Assembly (NCBI GenBank): GCA_900767715.1
Contig: CAAGAD010000009.1
Span: forward strand, 15,573-79,572
Length of the DNA: 64,000 nt
Origin: Clostridia bacterium
GTDB lineage: Bacteria > Bacillota > Clostridia > Christensenellales > UBA1242
Reading direction: 5' to 3'
The position numbers and the translations under genes were made by a program. This document shows positions 1 to 8,525 of the stretch, piece after piece; within the stretch, counting starts at the first letter, position 1, and each line of letters begins with the position of its first letter. The notes below the pieces were generated by a model, which was not told the origin of the DNA, did no database searches, and saw only the letters and a list, made by a program, of their open reading frames with translations.

Positions 1-311
1 TTACGACAGATGTGTGCAGAGAAAATGGAAAACTTGGTGGTATGCCAGTTATGAAACCTTATGCCTTTGTTAGAAATTTGCCAGAAACTGGATATCCTTA
101 TATAATTCTTATTTCAAAAGGCAAAATGTATAATGATCCTAATGAACCCGTTTTCTATAAACCTGATTATGCTTACGTATTTAGGATTTGTAAGAATCAA
201 AGAGGCGCATATTCTTTGGTGGATTGTGGCACTACTGAGACTCAAAAAGTAATAGATTACACAGAAGAAAACGATTATTGGTCAGCAGGTTCAAAAGAAA
301 ATAGCCGTTAA
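1..311 (+). CDS. 3' part of an unknown protein, cut by window edge
   Basis: The reading frame is open to the first base of the window, so the gene very probably starts upstream; the first in-window start-like codon is GTG at 12. About 100 residues are visible, ending in TAA at 309-311. The piece is rich in Tyr, Lys and Asn and contains no motif I recognise. It is followed at once by a terminator and then by the S10 operon promoter, so it is the last gene of the preceding transcript. In many Firmicutes this place is held by the str operon (rpsL, rpsG, fusA, tuf); this fragment is none of those. Function unknown. Confidence 0.55.
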   Translation, partial: TTDVCRENGKLGGMPVMKPYAFVRNLPETGYPYIILISKGKMYNDPNEPVFYKPDYAYVFRICKNQRGAYSLVDCGTTETQKVIDYTEENDYWSAGSKENSR

Positions 312-322
312 GGCTATTTTTT
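298..322 (+). terminator. Rho-independent terminator of the first gene
   Basis: The inverted repeat AAATAGCC / GGCTATTT (299-306 with 312-319) overlaps the TAA stop of the preceding gene and runs into a T tract. It separates that transcript from the S10 operon promoter. Confidence 0.8.
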
Positions 323-380
323 GTTGGCTTTTGAGCAGAAAATCTTGCTGAAAATTGTTGGAAAAGTTTTCTAAAAAGTG

Positions 381-409
381 TTGACACACGGACGCGTTTA
401 TGGTAATAT
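381..409 (+). promoter_or_regulatory. sigma-A-type promoter of the S10 operon
   Basis: TTGACA (381-386), exactly 17 bases, then TAATAT (404-409). This is the closest match to consensus near the ribosomal genes and points to transcription starting near 416. It leaves a leader of about 200 bases before rpsJ. Inferred from sequence only. Confidence 0.75.
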
Positions 410-623
410 TAACCTGCTATGAATATGCGGGAAGACGTAGAAGGTTGCATAAACTAGGCAACAGTCTTATGGAAATTTCTATCGACCGTAGGCGACTGAC
501 AAGCGCCGCCGAATTGACAAAAATTTTATTTTTTGTCAAAATAGCACTTTACACACGGCTACGACTATTTATTAATAGGTAGTGGCGATGGAGTATCGGT
601 TTTGTTGTACAAGGAGGAGTAAA
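410..623 (+). promoter_or_regulatory. structured 5' leader of the S10 operon
   Basis: About 210 non-coding bases separate the promoter from rpsJ. A clear hairpin lies at 514-539 (TTGACAAAAA / TTTTTGTCAA) with no T tract after it, so it is not a plain terminator. S10 leaders in other bacteria bind L4 or other r-proteins for feedback control; that this leader does so is inference. A 60-codon open frame at 400-582 overlaps the leader but has no ribosome-binding site and is not called. Confidence 0.45.
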
Positions 624-932
624 ATGTCAACACAAAAAATTAGAATCAAATTGTCATCTTACGATTACAGTTTGGTGGACCAAGTGGCAGGCAGAATTGT
701 TGATACTGCTGTCAAGGCTGGTTGCAAAATCAGTGGTCCAATCCCTCTCCCAACAGAGAGAGAAGTGGTAACAGTTATCCGTTCACCACACAAATACAAA
801 GACTCTCGTGAAGAGTTTGAGACTCGCACTCACAAGCGTCTAATTGATGTCTATGCACCTACATCAAAGGCAGTCGACAGCATCGTGAAGATGAATCTTC
901 CCGCTGGCGTAGACATTGACATTAAGTTGTAG
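624..932 (+). CDS. rpsJ: 30S ribosomal protein S10
   Basis: 102 residues, the usual S10 length. S10 sits in the 30S head and also acts as NusE in antitermination with NusB. The ATG at 624 follows AGGAGGAG and gives the expected N-terminus (STQKIRIKLSSYDYSLVDQ); an upstream in-frame codon at 582 would add non-conserved residues. The segment around HKYKDSREEFETRTHKR matches the S10 core. First gene of the operon; its stop overlaps the ribosome-binding site of rplC. Confidence 0.98.
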   Translation: MSTQKIRIKLSSYDYSLVDQVAGRIVDTAVKAGCKISGPIPLPTEREVVTVIRSPHKYKDSREEFETRTHKRLIDVYAPTSKAVDSIVKMNLPAGVDIDIKL

Positions 933-942
933 GAGAAAGATG

Positions 943-1569
943 ATGAAAGCAATTATAGGTAGAAAAATTGGTATGACTCAAATCTTCGCACAAGATGGCA
1001 CTGCAATCCCAGTTACAGTTGTTGAGGCTGGTCCTTGCGTTGTTACACAAGTGAAGACTGTTGAGAAAGATGGCTACAACGCAGTTCAAGTCGGTTTCGG
1101 CGAAGTTAAGGCCAAAAACTTGAACAAAGCACAACTTGGTCTTTTCAAAAAGGCTAACGTTGAAAACAAAAGAGTTCTTATGGAACTTGACCCAAACGGC
1201 GAAACATTTGAAGTAGGCAACGAAATAAAATGTGACGTATTCGCAGAAGGCGACATCGTTGACGTTGCTGGCGTATCAAAGGGTCACGGTTTCTCTGGCG
1301 TTATCGCACGTTGGAACAACCACAGATTGAAAATGACTCACGGTGTTGGACCTGTTCACAGAGAAGTTGGTTCAATGGGCGCAAACTCTGACCCAAGCCG
1401 TGTATTCAAGAACAAGAAAATGCCTGGTCAATGGGGTAACGAAAGTGTTACTATCCAAAACCTTACTGTTGTCAAAGTGGACAGCGCTCGCAATTTGCTT
1501 TTGATTAAAGGCAGTATTCCTGGCGCTAAGAAGTCTATCGTTTGCATCAACAAGGCTGCGAAGGCTTAG
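943..1569 (+). CDS. rplC: 50S ribosomal protein L3
   Basis: 208 residues. L3 is an early-assembly 50S protein whose central extension reaches the peptidyl-transferase centre. The diagnostic stretch GHGFSGVIARWN followed by THGVGPVHREVGSMG is present. Two ATGs occur in tandem at 940 and 943; AGGAGA at 931-936 is better spaced for 943. An antisense open frame here is a shadow. Second gene of the S10 operon. Confidence 0.98.
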   Translation: MKAIIGRKIGMTQIFAQDGTAIPVTVVEAGPCVVTQVKTVEKDGYNAVQVGFGEVKAKNLNKAQLGLFKKANVENKRVLMELDPNGETFEVGNEIKCDVFAEGDIVDVAGVSKGHGFSGVIARWNNHRLKMTHGVGPVHREVGSMGANSDPSRVFKNKKMPGQWGNESVTIQNLTVVKVDSARNLLLIKGSIPGAKKSIVCINKAAKA

Positions 1570-1577
1570 GAGGAAAT

Positions 1578-2201
1578 ATGGCAAAGTTAAACGTTTATAA
1601 TATGAAGCACGAACAAGTTGGCGAAGTTGAAGTTAGAGACGAAATCTTCGGCGCAGAATATAACGAACCACTCATTCACCAAGTTATCGTTGCAATTCAA
1701 AATAACGGCCGTCAAGGTACAAAGAGCACTCTCACTCGTAGTGAAGTTAGAGGACACGCTAAGAAGCCTTGGAGACAAAAAGGTACTGGCCGTGCCCGTC
1801 AAGGTAGCACGAAAGGTCCACAATGGGTCGGCGGTGGCGTAGTGTTCGCTCCAAAGCCAAGAGATTTCAGCCAAAAGGTCAACAAGAAAATGCGCGACTT
1901 GGCTCTTATCAGTGCTTTGAGTGAAAAACTTAAACAAAACGAAATCGTTGTTGTTGATAAACTTGACATCAACGCACCAAAAACCAAAACTGTTGTTGAT
2001 ATGTTGAATGCGTTTGGCATCAAGAACAGCACTGTAATCGTTACAGCAGAAAACAATGACATTGTATTGAAATCTGTTAACAACCTTGAAAATATTGATT
2101 TGACCACATCAAGCCAACTCAACGTTTACGATGTTGTTGCTAATGGCAATGTATTGTTCACAAAAGACGCACTAATCAAATTAGAGGAGGCTTATAACTA
2201 A
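1578..2201 (+). CDS. rplD: 50S ribosomal protein L4
   Basis: 207 residues. L4 binds 23S rRNA domain I and its long basic loop narrows the exit tunnel; that loop is visible as KKPWRQKGTGRARQG and the glycine-rich region after it. ATG at 1578 follows AGGAGG. In E. coli, L4 also represses its own operon; the leader upstream of rpsJ would be the place for this, but that is not shown. The stop shares one base with the start of rplW. Confidence 0.98.
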   Translation: MAKLNVYNMKHEQVGEVEVRDEIFGAEYNEPLIHQVIVAIQNNGRQGTKSTLTRSEVRGHAKKPWRQKGTGRARQGSTKGPQWVGGGVVFAPKPRDFSQKVNKKMRDLALISALSEKLKQNEIVVVDKLDINAPKTKTVVDMLNAFGIKNSTVIVTAENNDIVLKSVNNLENIDLTTSSQLNVYDVVANGNVLFTKDALIKLEEAYN

Positions 2202-2503
2202 TGACTGCTCACGATATCATTATTAAGCCTATACTTACTGAAAAGGCTTATGCAGGCATTCAAAACAAAGTTTACACTTTCCAAGTAAACAAAGATGCCA
2301 ACAAAATTCAAATTGCCCAAGCAGTTGAAGAAATCTTCGGCGTTAAAGTTGCCAGAGTAAACACTTTGATTGTTAAAGGCGAAAAGACTTCAAGGAATAC
2401 ACGCGCTGGCAGAGTTTATGGTCAAACTAGCGACTACAAAAAGGCTATCGTTTACCTAACCAAAGACAGCAAAACTATTCAATTCTTTGATAGTTTGTCA
2501 TAG
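2201..2503 (+). CDS. rplW: 50S ribosomal protein L23
   Basis: 100 residues, normal length. L23 lies at the tunnel exit and docks trigger factor and SRP. The N-terminus DIIIKPILTEKAYAG and the basic hairpin near VKGEKTSRNTRAGR are typical. Start and upstream stop overlap as TAATG, indicating translational coupling to rplD. Confidence 0.98.
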   Translation: MTAHDIIIKPILTEKAYAGIQNKVYTFQVNKDANKIQIAQAVEEIFGVKVARVNTLIVKGEKTSRNTRAGRVYGQTSDYKKAIVYLTKDSKTIQFFDSLS

Positions 2504-2514
2504 GGAGATGTGCT

Positions 2515-3345
2515 ATGAGTATTAGAAAAATTAAACCTACAAATAATGCACAAAGAGGACAAAGTGTTGCATCATTTGCAGAATTGACAAAGGGCGCGAA
2601 AGCACCAAAAGCATTGATTGTTAGCAAGAAGAATTCTGGCGGTCGTAACGCGCAAGGTAAAATCACAGTTCGTCATATCGGTGGCGGAAACAAAAAGAAA
2701 ATTCGTATCATCGATTTCAAACGTAACAAAGACGGCATTCCAGCAGTCGTAGATAGTATCCAATACGATCCAAATCGTACTGCATACATCGCACTTTTGA
2801 ACTACGCTGACGGTAGTCAAGCATTTATCTTGGCTCCTAACGATTTGAAAGTGGGCGACAAGGTTATGTCAGGTGAAAAAGCGGAAATCCGCACAGGCAA
2901 TAATATGCCTATGAACTTGATGCCAGTTGGTAGCATTGTTCACAATATTGAATTGAACCCAGGCAAAGGTGGTCAGTTGGCACGTTCTGCTGGTATGAGC
3001 GCACAAATTATGGCTCGTGAAGACAAGTACGTTACACTTAGACTTCCTTCTGGCGAAATGAGAAAAGTTTTGGGCGTTTGCCGTGCAACTCTTGGTGTTG
3101 TTGGCAATAGCGAGAACGAGATTGTATCAGTCGGCAAAGCCGGCAAAACCCGTCATATGGGCGTTAGACCTACCGTTCGTGGTAGTGTAATGAACCCTAA
3201 CGACCACCCACACGGTGGTGGTGAAGGTAAGTCACCTATCGGTCACGCTGGTCCACGTACTCCTTGGGGTAAACCTGCTTTGGGATACAAGACTAGAAAT
3301 AGTAAAAAGGCTTCTAGCAAGTTGATTGTTAAGAGAGCGAAATAG
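2515..3345 (+). CDS. rplB: 50S ribosomal protein L2
   Basis: 276 residues. L2 is needed for subunit joining and peptidyl-transferase activity. The GGGNKKKIRIIDFKR motif and the C-terminal loop MNPNDHPHGGGEGKSPIG, with its conserved histidine, are present. ATG at 2515 with GGGAG upstream. Position between L23 and S19 is canonical. Confidence 0.98.
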   Translation: MSIRKIKPTNNAQRGQSVASFAELTKGAKAPKALIVSKKNSGGRNAQGKITVRHIGGGNKKKIRIIDFKRNKDGIPAVVDSIQYDPNRTAYIALLNYADGSQAFILAPNDLKVGDKVMSGEKAEIRTGNNMPMNLMPVGSIVHNIELNPGKGGQLARSAGMSAQIMAREDKYVTLRLPSGEMRKVLGVCRATLGVVGNSENEIVSVGKAGKTRHMGVRPTVRGSVMNPNDHPHGGGEGKSPIGHAGPRTPWGKPALGYKTRNSKKASSKLIVKRAK

Positions 3346-3356
3346 GAGAGATAATA

Positions 3357-3638
3357 ATGAGTAGAAGTTTAAAGAAAAAGCCTTACGTTGAACCTAGACT
3401 TATGAAAAGAGTTCAGGCTTTGAACGAAAGCAACGAAAAGAAGGCCATCAAAACTTGGTCACGTAGTTCAGTTATCTATCCTGAATTCGTGGGTCATACA
3501 ATCGCTGTTCACAATGGTAAGAAGCACATTCCAGTTTACTGCACAGTTGATATGGTTGGTCACAAATTGGGCGAATTCGCTCCAACTCGTACATACAAAG
3601 GTCACCACGGCAACAATAAAGTGCCTGCTGGTAAGTAG
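3357..3638 (+). CDS. rpsS: 30S ribosomal protein S19
   Basis: 93 residues, full length. S19 forms a complex with S13 in the 30S head near the A-site tRNA. MSRSLKKKPYV at the N-terminus and VGHKLGEFAPTRTYKGH near the C-terminus are hallmarks. ATG at 3357 with AGGAGAG upstream. Confidence 0.98.
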   Translation: MSRSLKKKPYVEPRLMKRVQALNESNEKKAIKTWSRSSVIYPEFVGHTIAVHNGKKHIPVYCTVDMVGHKLGEFAPTRTYKGHHGNNKVPAGK

Positions 3639-3652
3639 TCGTGAGGTAAATT

Positions 3653-4039
3653 ATGGCAAAGAGAATTAGAGAAAAAACAGCAAAAATTAACGAAAACAGA
3701 GAAAAGCGTCCACACGCTTGCGCTAAATACGTTCGCATTGCTCCTAGCAAGGCTATGGTTATTGCAGACATCGTTCGTGGAAAGTCTTATGATGAAGCAG
3801 TTGGCATTTTGAATGCATTGCCTAATCGTTCTGCTGGTTTGATACTTAAAGTTGTCGAATCTGCTGGTGCAAATGCTGAAAACAATATGGGTCTTAACAG
3901 AGCCGATTTGCGCATTGCAGAAATCACTATTGACCAAGGTCCAACTCTTAAAAGAGCATACGCTGCTGGTAAGGGTAGTTCAATGTCAATTTTGAAGCGT
4001 ACTAGCCACATCAACGTTGTGCTAGACAGCGCGAAATAG
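3653..4039 (+). CDS. rplV: 50S ribosomal protein L22
   Basis: 128 residues, about 15-18 more than the short E. coli type; the excess is a basic N-terminal extension before the conserved core (RIAPSKAMVIADIVRGK). The beta-hairpin that lines the exit tunnel is at the C-terminal end (GPTLKRAYAAGKGS). The ribosome-binding site GTGAGGT is weaker than its neighbours. Confidence 0.97.
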   Translation: MAKRIREKTAKINENREKRPHACAKYVRIAPSKAMVIADIVRGKSYDEAVGILNALPNRSAGLILKVVESAGANAENNMGLNRADLRIAEITIDQGPTLKRAYAAGKGSSMSILKRTSHINVVLDSAK

Positions 4040-4049
4040 GAGGGTCATA

Positions 4050-4724
4050 ATGGGACAAAAAGTTAGTCCAGTAGGACTTAGAATTGGTATCAACAAAGGT
4101 TGGAGCAGTAGTTGGGTTGCCAACAAGGAAAATATTGCTAAGAACATTTTGGAAGACAACAAAATCCGTAAGTTCTTGAAGAAGAAATATTATGCTTGTG
4201 GCATCAGCCGTATTGATATTGCTCGTAGCGGTGAAACTTTGACAATCGACATCTACACTGGTCGTCCAGGCGTATTGATTGGTCAAAAAGGTGCTGGCAT
4301 TGAAGCAATGCGTAAAGAATTGGATTCAATGACTAACGCTAAAAATGTTAATATCAACATTAAAGAAATCAAAAATCTTGACCTTGATGCGAAATTAGTC
4401 GCAGAAGGCATTGCATTGCAACTTGAAAAGCGTGCTCAATTCCGTAGAGTTATGAAGCAAGCCGTTCAACGCACTATGCGTGCTGGCGCACAAGGTATCA
4501 AAATTATCGTTAGCGGTCGTCTTGACGGCGCTGACATTGCACGTAGCGAAAAGTGCATCGAAGGTAACCTTCCATTGCACACATTGCGTGCCGACATAGA
4601 CTACGCTTTGGCAGAAGCACACACTATATTTGGTGTTGTTGGTGTCAAGGTTTGGATCTACAAGGGCGACATTTATGGTAAGGCTCCTGTCGAAAAAGAC
4701 ACAGAAGTTAAAGGAGGCAAGTAA
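4050..4724 (+). CDS. rpsC: 30S ribosomal protein S3
   Basis: 224 residues. S3 lines the mRNA entry channel. N-terminal KH type-2 domain with the GXXG loop in RPGVLIGQKGAGIEAM, followed by the S3 C-terminal domain (EGNLPLHTLRADIDYALAEA). ATG at 4050 with AGGAGG upstream. Ends with a Lys/Gly tail that overlaps the rplP ribosome-binding site. Confidence 0.98.
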   Translation: MGQKVSPVGLRIGINKGWSSSWVANKENIAKNILEDNKIRKFLKKKYYACGISRIDIARSGETLTIDIYTGRPGVLIGQKGAGIEAMRKELDSMTNAKNVNINIKEIKNLDLDAKLVAEGIALQLEKRAQFRRVMKQAVQRTMRAGAQGIKIIVSGRLDGADIARSEKCIEGNLPLHTLRADIDYALAEAHTIFGVVGVKVWIYKGDIYGKAPVEKDTEVKGGK

Positions 4725-4726
4725 TT

Positions 4727-5158
4727 ATGTTAATGCCTAAGAGAGTTAAGAGAAGAAAAGTTCAACGTGGCAGAATGACTGGTCGTGCTACTCGTGGCAA
4801 CAAACTTGCCTATGGTGATTATGGTCTTCAAGCAACTGAACCTTGCTGGATGACCGGCAATCAAATCGAGGCTGCTCGTATCGCTATCAACAGATATATG
4901 AGACGTGGTGGTAAGGTTTGGATTAACGTATTCCCAGACAAGCCAGTTTCAAAGAAAGCACTTGGCACTCGTATGGGTAGCGGTAAAGGTGCTCCAGAAT
5001 ACTGGGTTGCAGTTGTTAAACGCGACAGAGTAATCTTCGAAATTAAGGCTCCAAGTGAAGAAGTCGCTATGGAAGCATTAAGACTAGCTAGTCATAAATT
5101 GCCTTGTAAAACTCGCATAATCAAGAAAGAAAATACAGTTGAGGGCGGTGAACAATAA
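4727..5158 (+). CDS. rplP: 50S ribosomal protein L16
   Basis: 143 residues. L16 organises the A-site of the 50S subunit. Conserved ANKLAYGDYGLQA-like region (here GNKLAYGDYGLQATEP) and KPVSKKALGTRMGSGKG. Two in-frame ATGs at 4727 and 4733; AAGGAGG at 4711-4717 fits 4727 best, giving MLMPKRVKRRK. Stop overlaps the rpmC start (TAATG). Confidence 0.97.
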   Translation: MLMPKRVKRRKVQRGRMTGRATRGNKLAYGDYGLQATEPCWMTGNQIEAARIAINRYMRRGGKVWINVFPDKPVSKKALGTRMGSGKGAPEYWVAVVKRDRVIFEIKAPSEEVAMEALRLASHKLPCKTRIIKKENTVEGGEQ

Positions 5159-5358
5159 TGAAAATAAGTGAAATTAAAGAAATGACCGATGCTGAATTGG
5201 AAACAAAGTTGAAGGAACTCAAATCAGAGTTGCTTAATCTACGTTTCGCACACGCTACTGGTCAATTAACAAACCCAAAACAAATGAACGTTGCTAAAAA
5301 AGACATTGCTCGTATTAAGACAATTCAAACAGCACGTCGTAATGGTAATAAGGTATAA
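5158..5358 (+). CDS. rpmC: 50S ribosomal protein L29
   Basis: 66 residues, two-helix protein near the tunnel exit beside L23. Typical pattern KLKELKSELLNLRFAHATGQ followed by the IARIKT helix. Overlaps rplP by one base, so translation is probably coupled. Confidence 0.97.
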   Translation: MKISEIKEMTDAELETKLKELKSELLNLRFAHATGQLTNPKQMNVAKKDIARIKTIQTARRNGNKV

Positions 5359-5369
5359 AAGGAGTATAT

Positions 5370-5636
5370 ATGGAAAAGCAAGAAATCAAGAAAACTTCAA
5401 AAGTATTGCGTGGCATCGTTGTAAGTGACAAAATGGACAAGACCATTGTTGTTGCCATCACTGAAAAGAAACGTCACCCTATATACGGCAAGTTTATAAC
5501 CTCAACTAAAAAATACAAGGCTCACGATGAGAAAAATGATGCTCACGTAGGTGACACAGTCGACATCATTGAAAACAGACACATAAGCAAAGACAAATAT
5601 TTTAGACTACTTTCAGTAGTTGAAAGAGCAAAATAG
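5370..5636 (+). CDS. rpsQ: 30S ribosomal protein S17
   Basis: 88 residues, OB-fold primary 16S rRNA binder. Hallmarks RGIVVSDKMDKTIVVAI and KRHPIYGKF are present. ATG at 5370 follows AAAGGAG. A short Lys-rich N-terminal extension precedes the core. Confidence 0.97.
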   Translation: MEKQEIKKTSKVLRGIVVSDKMDKTIVVAITEKKRHPIYGKFITSTKKYKAHDEKNDAHVGDTVDIIENRHISKDKYFRLLSVVERAK

Positions 5637-5644
5637 GAGCAGTT

Positions 5645-6013
5645 ATGGTACAAAGACAAACAATATTGAAATGTGCCGACAACACTGGCGCCAAGACTAT
5701 GATGTGCATTCAAGTTAAGGGCGGTTCAGTTCGTCGTAGCGGTAGCATTGGTGATGTGATTGTCGCATCAGTTAAGAAGGCTGACCCAGACGGCTCAGTT
5801 AAGAAAGGTGATGTTGTCAAGGCTGTTATCGTTCGCACAAAGAAAGAAATTCGTCGTGCTGACGGTACTTACATTCGTTTTGATGACAACGCAGCAGTTA
5901 TCATTGGTAATGATAAATCTCCAAAAGGTACTCGTATATTTGGACCTGTTGCCAGAGAATTGCGCGACAAGGGTTATATGCAAATTATTTCCCGTGCACC
6001 AGAAGTTTTGTAG
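5645..6013 (+). CDS. rplN: 50S ribosomal protein L14
   Basis: 122 residues, exactly the family length. L14 sits at the subunit interface and is the target of RsfS. MVQRQTILKCADNTGAK and the C-terminal RIFGPVARELRDKGYMQI are diagnostic. The +1 and antisense open frames over it are shadows. Confidence 0.98.
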   Translation: MVQRQTILKCADNTGAKTMMCIQVKGGSVRRSGSIGDVIVASVKKADPDGSVKKGDVVKAVIVRTKKEIRRADGTYIRFDDNAAVIIGNDKSPKGTRIFGPVARELRDKGYMQIISRAPEVL

Positions 6014-6023
6014 GAGGTAGAAT

Positions 6024-6422
6024 ATGAATTCAGTTAAGAAAAATGACAAAGTTTTGGTCCTTGCTGGTAAAGACAAAGGCAAAACTGGTAATGTATTGAG
6101 CGTTTCTACCGCTGACAACAAAGTGGTCGTAGCAGGCGTTAATATCGTTACTAAACACAGAAAACCTCGTTCACAAGAGGACAAAGGTGGAATCGTTAAG
6201 ATGGAAGCCGGCATTGATGTATCTAACGTTCAAGTTATCTGCCCAGTATGCGGAAAGGCTACAAGAGTTAGTCACGCAGTGGTTGACGGCAAACACGTTA
6301 GAACTTGCAAGAAATGCAATGCAAGCCTAGAACTCGCTAAGAGCGAAGCAAAAAAGGCAAAGAAAGAAACAAAAACAAGAGCAAAAAAGACTGCAACTAA
6401 AAAAGCAGCAGATAAGGAGTAA
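6024..6422 (+). CDS. rplX: 50S ribosomal protein L24 with Lys/Ala-rich tail
   Basis: 132 residues against roughly 100-105 in most bacteria. N-terminal KOW motif (KVLVLAGKDKGKTGNVL), then the L24 C-terminal region with two CXXC pairs (CPVCGKATR and CKKCN) that could hold zinc. The last 25 or so residues are an extra low-complexity Lys/Ala/Thr tail. L24 is an assembly initiator near the tunnel exit. The tail is real in this frame: no other start or stop separates it. Confidence 0.96.
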   Translation: MNSVKKNDKVLVLAGKDKGKTGNVLSVSTADNKVVVAGVNIVTKHRKPRSQEDKGGIVKMEAGIDVSNVQVICPVCGKATRVSHAVVDGKHVRTCKKCNASLELAKSEAKKAKKETKTRAKKTATKKAADKE

Positions 6423-6426
6423 TTAG

Positions 6427-6975
6427 ATGGCAAATGTTAGCAGATTGCACGAAATGTATAACAAAGAAATCGTGCCAGAACTTGAAAAAGAATTGAAAAT
6501 CTCTAATGCTATGCAAGTTCCAAAACTTGAAAAAATTATCCTTTCATTGCGTTTAGGTGCAGAAAAGGACAATAGCAAGAGTTTCAACCTAGCAGTTGAC
6601 GAATTGCAAGCAATCGCTGGTCAAAAACCAGTTGTCACAACTGCTAAAAAATCAATCGCAAACTTCAAACTTCGTGAAAATCAAAAAATCGGCGCAAAGG
6701 TTACCCTTCGTGGCGAAAAAATGTACGAATTTATGGACAGATTGATTTCTATTGCTTTGCCAAGAGTGAGAGACTTTAATGGTTTGTCAACCAAGTCATT
6801 TGACGGCAGAGGCAACTACTCATTCGGCATCAAAGAACAAATCATTTTCCCAGAAGTTGTTTATGACAAAATCGAGAAAATCCGTGGCTTTGATGTAATC
6901 TTTGTAACAAGTGCGAAGACAAACGAAGAAGCAAAAATTCTTCTTCAGAAACTTGGTCTTCCATTTGCTAAATAG
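6427..6975 (+). CDS. rplE: 50S ribosomal protein L5
   Basis: 182 residues. L5 binds 5S rRNA and contacts the P-site tRNA. Conserved GQKPVVTTAKKSIANFKLRE and the glycine-rich GRGNYSFGIKEQIIFPE are present. ATG at 6427 with AAGGAG upstream. Confidence 0.98.
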   Translation: MANVSRLHEMYNKEIVPELEKELKISNAMQVPKLEKIILSLRLGAEKDNSKSFNLAVDELQAIAGQKPVVTTAKKSIANFKLRENQKIGAKVTLRGEKMYEFMDRLISIALPRVRDFNGLSTKSFDGRGNYSFGIKEQIIFPEVVYDKIEKIRGFDVIFVTSAKTNEEAKILLQKLGLPFAK

Positions 6976-6983
6976 GGGGAATT

Positions 6984-7169
6984 ATGGCAAGAAAAGCAAT
7001 GATAGAAAAACAACAAAAGAAGCAAAAATTTGCTACTCGTGAATACACTCGTTGCAGTATTTGTGGTCGTCCACACGCTGTATTGAAAAAATATGGCATT
7101 TGCAGAATTTGTTTTAGAGAATTAGCCTACAAGGGCGAACTTCCAGGCGTTAAAAAGGCCAGTTGGTAA
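6984..7169 (+). CDS. rpsZ: 30S ribosomal protein S14, zinc type
   Basis: 61 residues, the short zinc-binding (C+) form common in Firmicutes. Four cysteines in CSICGRP and CRICF make the zinc ribbon. ATG at 6984 follows AGGGGG. Also called rpsN type Z. Confidence 0.97.
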   Translation: MARKAMIEKQQKKQKFATREYTRCSICGRPHAVLKKYGICRICFRELAYKGELPGVKKASW

Positions 7170-7181
7170 AAGGAGCGAAAT

Positions 7182-7580
7182 ATGAATATTACTGATCCAA
7201 TCGCAGATATGTTGACTCGTATCCGCAATGCCAATGTTGGCAAACACGAAACTGTACTAGTTCCAGTTTCTAAAATCAAATTGGCTATCGCAGATATTTT
7301 GGTTAACGAAGGTTTCATTGAAAAATATGAAATTGTTGAACAAGACAAAATCAAAATGATGAACATCAGTTTGAAATATGGTCCTAACGGCGAAAAAGTT
7401 ATTCGTGGTTTGCGTCGTGTTTCAAAGCCAGGTTTGCGTAACTATGCTAATGCTGACGAAATTCCTTCTGTTATGAATGGTTTGGGCATTGCAATCGTTA
7501 GTACAAACAAGGGTGTCATCACTGACAAACAAGCAAGAAAAGAAAACGTTGGCGGTGAAGTGCTAGCGTACATTTGGTAA
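7182..7580 (+). CDS. rpsH: 30S ribosomal protein S8
   Basis: 132 residues. Central 16S rRNA binder; in E. coli also the spc operon repressor. N-terminus DPIADMLTRIRNAN and C-terminal GIAIVSTNKGVITDKQAR are canonical. ATG at 7182 with AAGGAG upstream. Confidence 0.98.
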   Translation: MNITDPIADMLTRIRNANVGKHETVLVPVSKIKLAIADILVNEGFIEKYEIVEQDKIKMMNISLKYGPNGEKVIRGLRRVSKPGLRNYANADEIPSVMNGLGIAIVSTNKGVITDKQARKENVGGEVLAYIW

Positions 7581-7590
7581 GGGGGCAGTT

Positions 7591-8136
7591 ATGTCTAGAA
7601 TAGGAAGATTGCCTGTGGAAATTCCAGCTGGTATCACTGTTAAAGTCGATGAACACAACAATGTTGTAGTTTCAAACGGCAAAGCAACAATTACTCAGCC
7701 TGTGAATAAGTGCATTACAGTTGAAGTTAAGGATGACAAAGTTGTATGCACCCGCAGCAGCGACGAAAATAAGGTTAAGGCTATGCACGGTCTTTACCGT
7801 ACACTCATTCGCAACGCAGTTGAAGGTTTGACAAAGGGCTTTAAGAAGACCTTGGTTATCAACGGCGTAGGTGCGAAAGTGCAAAAAGTAGGCAACAAAG
7901 TTGTTATGAACATCAACTTCTCACACCCAGTTGAAGTGACAGAAGTTGAGGGCGTAACTTTGAATTGCCCAAGTGCTACTGAAATCGAAGTTTCAGGTTA
8001 CTCAAAAGAAGCGGTAGGTGCTATGGCTGCGAAGATTCGCGCTATTAAGCCAGTCGAACCTTACCACGGTTATGGTATTAGATACTCTGACGAAGTCGTT
8101 ATCTTGAAACAAGGTAAGAAGACGGGCAAGAAATAA
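7591..8136 (+). CDS. rplF: 50S ribosomal protein L6
   Basis: 181 residues. Two repeated L6 domains near the GTPase-associated region. MSRIGRLPVEIPAG at the start and EPYHGYGIRYSDE near the end are typical. ATG at 7591 with GGGGG upstream. Confidence 0.98.
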   Translation: MSRIGRLPVEIPAGITVKVDEHNNVVVSNGKATITQPVNKCITVEVKDDKVVCTRSSDENKVKAMHGLYRTLIRNAVEGLTKGFKKTLVINGVGAKVQKVGNKVVMNINFSHPVEVTEVEGVTLNCPSATEIEVSGYSKEAVGAMAAKIRAIKPVEPYHGYGIRYSDEVVILKQGKKTGKK

Positions 8137-8147
8137 GGAGACAAGTT

Positions 8148-8516
8148 ATGTTTAGTAAAGTTGATAAGAATGCAAACAGAGTACGTCGTCACGTTAGACT
8201 ACGTAGAAACTTGGCTGGCACAACTGCTCGCCCAAGACTTGCTGTTTACAGAAGTACAAAGAGTATTTATGCTCAAATCATTGATGATAGCAAGGGTGTT
8301 ACTCTTGTTGCATCAAACACATTGCAACCAGAGATTGCTAAGGCTTGTGAAAATTTGACAAAGGTTGAGGCTGCTCGCCTTGTTGGTCAAGACATCGCTA
8401 AGAAAGCAATCGCAAAAGGTATCACCGAAGTCGTATTCGACCGTGGTGGTTACTTGTACATTGGTCGAGTTCAAAGTTTGGCAGACGGCGCTCGTGAAGC
8501 CGGACTTAAATTTTAG
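8148..8516 (+). CDS. rplR: 50S ribosomal protein L18
   Basis: 122 residues, 5S rRNA-binding protein. Conserved RPRLAVYRSTKSIYAQIIDD and the C-terminal VVFDRGGYLYIGRVQSLA then GAREAGLKF. ATG at 8148 with AAGGAGA upstream. Confidence 0.98.
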   Translation: MFSKVDKNANRVRRHVRLRRNLAGTTARPRLAVYRSTKSIYAQIIDDSKGVTLVASNTLQPEIAKACENLTKVEAARLVGQDIAKKAIAKGITEVVFDRGGYLYIGRVQSLADGAREAGLKF

Positions 8517-8525
8517 GGGGACAAT

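Noticed and set aside
400..582. 60-codon frame in the S10 leader
   Set aside because: No ribosome-binding site; it starts within the -10 region of the promoter and covers the structured leader.
1587..2122. Long antisense frames within ribosomal protein genes
   Set aside because: Shadows caused by codon bias in strongly conserved genes on the plus strand.
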